Assembly: GCF_039710355.1 (NCBI RefSeq)
Contig: NZ_JBDKWZ010000006.1
Span: 248,001-312,000, forward strand
From: Rapidithrix thailandica
Lineage (GTDB): Bacteria; Bacteroidota; Bacteroidia; Cytophagales; Flammeovirgaceae
Reading direction: 5' to 3'
Length of the DNA stretch: 64,000 nucleotides
The notes below the pieces were generated by a model. That model was not told the origin of the DNA. It was given only the letters and a program-made list of their open reading frames with translations, and did not search any database. A program made the translations under genes and the position numbers. Below are positions 62,180 to 64,000 of this stretch, piece by piece. The stretch's first letter is position 1. Each line of letters opens with the position of its first letter.

Positions 62180-62276
62180 AAGTCTAATAGTATACAATTA
62201 GTTTCTTTTTCAGGGGGGAGAATAATATTCGACCCTAAGAAAAGTCATGATATACTTTAGGGATTCCCAATCCTTT

Positions 62277-62946
62277 TCACAAGAGGCCTTTATGGGCCTT
62301 GTCCAACTCATCGTTTTCAAAGCTGTCCAAATACGCTTGGGTGACTTTCTCATTGCTATGCCCCATGGCTTCACTGATCATTGAAATGGATACCTTGTTA
62401 CGCTTCATCACCGTGGCGTAGGTATGCCGTGCAAAATACGAGGTGATCCTGAAGTCGAGCCCGATTTGTTTGCCCAGTTCCGTCATCTCGTCATTCATTT
62501 GTTTCAGCACTTTTTTCAATTGGTTTTCAATTTGTTGAGGCGTTTTATGGAAATCACTCAAAATGGGGAAAATGTGCTCTCCAATCGCGATGGTCCGGTA
62601 ATCTGCCAGAATAGCAAGTGCAGGTGGGAGCAGCTCCATGTTCAGAAGATCCCCGGTTTTCCTCCGGATATAAATCAACCGGCCCTCCCGGATGTTTTCC
62701 CATGTCAAAAATGCCATGTCCTTGAAATTGATTCCCCGGCAGTAATAGGAAAACAAAAATAAATTGCGCATTTCCCAGGCCTTACTCCAAGGCTGTAAGG
62801 GAAGCTGTTCGATGGCTTTGATATGTTCTTTTTTCAAGGCCCGTTTTTTTTTGGGGGGGGATTTTGGGCAATGGCCAGACCCTGTCCGGGAGTCATTATA
62901 AACGGTTGACCCACTTTTTTTAACACCTTGTTCCATCAACAGGTTT
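62277..62946 (-). pseudogene. Tyrosine recombinase/integrase, decayed (catalytic domain retained)
   Basis: The catalytic part is intact in sequence: LFLFSYYCRGINFKDMAFLT (first Arg), IYIRRKTGDLL (Lys), RITSYFARHTYATVMKR (H/R...), EAMGHSNEKVTQAYLDSF (His/Tyr nucleophile). The N-terminal core-binding domain is reduced to LMEQGVKKSGSTVYN and jumps across C8/A9 homopolymers into PPKKKRALKKEHIKA, so ~60-80 residues and the arm domain are missing. Of the Bacteroidota phage-integrase-like (SAM-like N-terminus) type. Not expected to be active. Confidence 0.75.
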
Positions 62947-62984
62947 TATGGAAGTTGCTGTTAGGCTTCGCGGTAAAAACCGCG

Positions 62985-63290
62985 TTGACCCGGCTGGACC
63001 AACGCAGCGGGGGAGTACCTGTTGTTGGATGCTACCTGTTGACAATTCGGGCAAGTGACGTTCCACCTGTTAACCCTGTCAGTGTTGATCCGGGGGTAAG
63101 TATTTCTATCTTTTGGGTGAATTTAGCCAAGAAGAGTCATTCCAATTTTGCCGAACGCAAACGCCGGCTGCTTGTACGATTTAAGGGAATGACTCTGCTA
63201 GCCGACCGGGAGTACCAGTGCCGCAACATCAAACAACTGTGGAATGGCCGGAAACACCGTTTGTTCATAATCCCTGCAGGCCAACCGTGT
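62985..63290 (+). pseudogene. IS4-family-like transposase fragment
   Basis: Plus-strand pieces ALTRLDQRSG and NFAERKRRLLVRFKGMTLLA with DREYQCRNIKQLW resemble the DDE core of IS4 transposases (first Asp in LTLDRTxW, later the ADREF motif). The stretch in between is frame-shifted and shortened. No start, no inverted repeats and no intact frame. Assignment is tentative. Confidence 0.4.
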
Positions 63291-63294
63291 AAAC

Positions 63295-63856
63295 GTGATC
63301 CCCAGATTACAGCATCTGTTTTTTCGGGCAATTCATAGCAAATGGATTTAAACGGAATGACAAATTCCGCATAATATCCGAAATCCGTTTGGTGTGTACG
63401 CACTGTCCAAAGGGCATTCCGGTTATTGTCCGTATTGTTGTCATTAAAGTTTTGCGGATCACGCTGATTGCCATAAGGTGTCGTTTGAAGCGATACACAG
63501 TACGGTTTAAGGTGTTGCGGATCCGGTGGTATGCCAAAAGCACCGTTCTCTCCCCAGGAAAAACCGCTGCGCAGATCCTGTACCCGGATCCTTTTTTTGC
63601 CGAATGTATCCACACAAAAAACCAATATAGCGGTTCTTTTCATCAAAGAGCAATTGGATCTGTATGTGATAATGATAATCGCCTCTTTGCCGGGGCTGCT
63701 CTATACAGAAAAAATCTTGAGTCACCGGGGCTTCACTCCGTCAACTTTCCATCGGTCTTAATATCCTCTCCGGTATGAGCTGCCCGAATATCCACCGGCC
63801 TAACCGGGGGGTACGTTTGTTGGGCCAGGAGCGTATACGGGAGAAAAGTAAAAAGT
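63295..63856 (-). pseudogene. DUF5916 (carbohydrate-binding family 9-like plus barrel) surface protein, multiply broken 5' part
   Basis: Read on the minus strand in pieces: a signal-peptide end LFTFLPYTLLAQQTY, PPVRPVDIRAAHTGEDIKTD, GKLTE-stop, then APVTQDFFCIEQPRQRGDY, IQIQLLFDEKNRYIGF, FSWGENGAFGIPPDPQHLK, CVSLQTTPYGNQRDPQNFND and DFGYYAEFVIPFKSICYELP. These match the N-terminal domain of DUF5916 outer-membrane proteins across at least three frames, with an internal deletion. The beta-barrel part is gone: the homology stops at ~63295, where the IS4-like fragment begins. At its upstream end the gene is cut by MITE copy E inside the signal peptide. Confidence 0.75.
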
Positions 63857-64000
63857 GAAGTGAATTAAACTTTTTCTTTTTCCTAAAAAATGTTTCAAAA
63901 ACGCCTCCTCTGTGTTACTTTTTTCAACAAGAGCTTTGGCTATTCTCTTCAAAAAGTGCCTTGATGAGCCGATTTTGATTCCATGTTCGGTCAAAAACTA
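63857..64000 (-). mobile_element. MITE-like dispersed element, copy E (truncated by window end)
   Basis: Minus orientation. The right end GAAGTGAATTAAACTTTTTC lies at 63857, preceded by AGT (63854-63856), which is the predicted target copy. 144 bp are visible; 17 more would complete the 161-bp unit. The internal frame is open as in C and D. Inserted into the signal-peptide region of the DUF5916 gene. Confidence 0.88.

Noticed and set aside
63389..63778. 129-codon plus-strand ORF near the right end
   Set aside because: It is the antisense of the broken DUF5916 gene, whose family motifs are recognisable on the minus strand.
1..64000. CRISPR array or rRNA operon
   Set aside because: No regularly spaced direct repeats with unique spacers, and no 16S/23S/5S signature sequences, were seen on either strand.

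Overview
The window is chromosomal DNA from a member of the Bacteroidota, most likely a Cytophagales-type marine or soil bacterium (order inferred, not proven). The indicators are a full-length SprA of the type IX secretion system, a T9SS type B (gliding-motility) sorting domain, DUF4837, SiaB/SiaC and SatD/DUF3307 proteins, ISAon1-type transposase remnants, and promoters of the Bacteroidota form TTG-N19/20-TAnnTTTG upstream of tRNAs, aroK and cysS. Translation starts often lack a Shine-Dalgarno sequence.

Layout. 1-3.8 kb: 3' end of an ECF sigma factor, a GNAT acetyltransferase, an alcohol dehydrogenase remnant, and a Crp regulator / NTF2-like / nitronate monooxygenase group. 4-15.7 kb: a secreted T9SS cargo protein, a DUF4837 lipoprotein, ruvA and the giant sprA. 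15.9-26.5 kb: two paralogous outer-membrane barrels, a radical SAM/SPASM protein, mutS2, aroK, a YwqK-repeat protein, menE and a transglutaminase-like protein. 26.9-34.4 kb: siaC/siaB, an MpaB-type oxygenase, a sugar isomerase-like protein, apbE, lpxB, a PTPS/QueD enzyme and hldD. 34.6-44.6 kb: two identical tandem tRNA-Phe genes, DUF3472, DoxX, DUF1080 and TapB-like proteins, cysS, an M28 peptidase and small unknowns. 44.7-52 kb: an octaheme cytochrome with HEAT and TPR repeats, the DUF3307/SatD pair, an osmoprotectant ABC transporter and a CAU tRNA. 52-53.4 kb: a decayed ISAon1-type IS joined to an Rhs-core remnant. 53.5-60.2 kb: a five-gene heavy-metal efflux operon (two His-rich proteins, TolC-, CusB- and CusA-like). 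61.3-64 kb: a gene graveyard holding a truncated KAP P-loop NTPase, a decayed tyrosine recombinase, an IS4-like fragment and a DUF5916 pseudogene.

The most notable non-gene feature is a family of five short dispersed elements (161 bp, one deleted to 105 bp). All have GAAGTG... terminal inverted repeats, and each of the four copies whose two ends are visible is flanked by a perfect 3-bp target duplication (AAA, ACC, AAT, GTT). They behave as non-autonomous MITE-type transposons. The fifth copy sits inside the signal-peptide region of the DUF5916 pseudogene. The most notable protein observation is the substrate-binding domain fused to the osmoprotectant permease: its two halves are in swapped order, a circular permutation.
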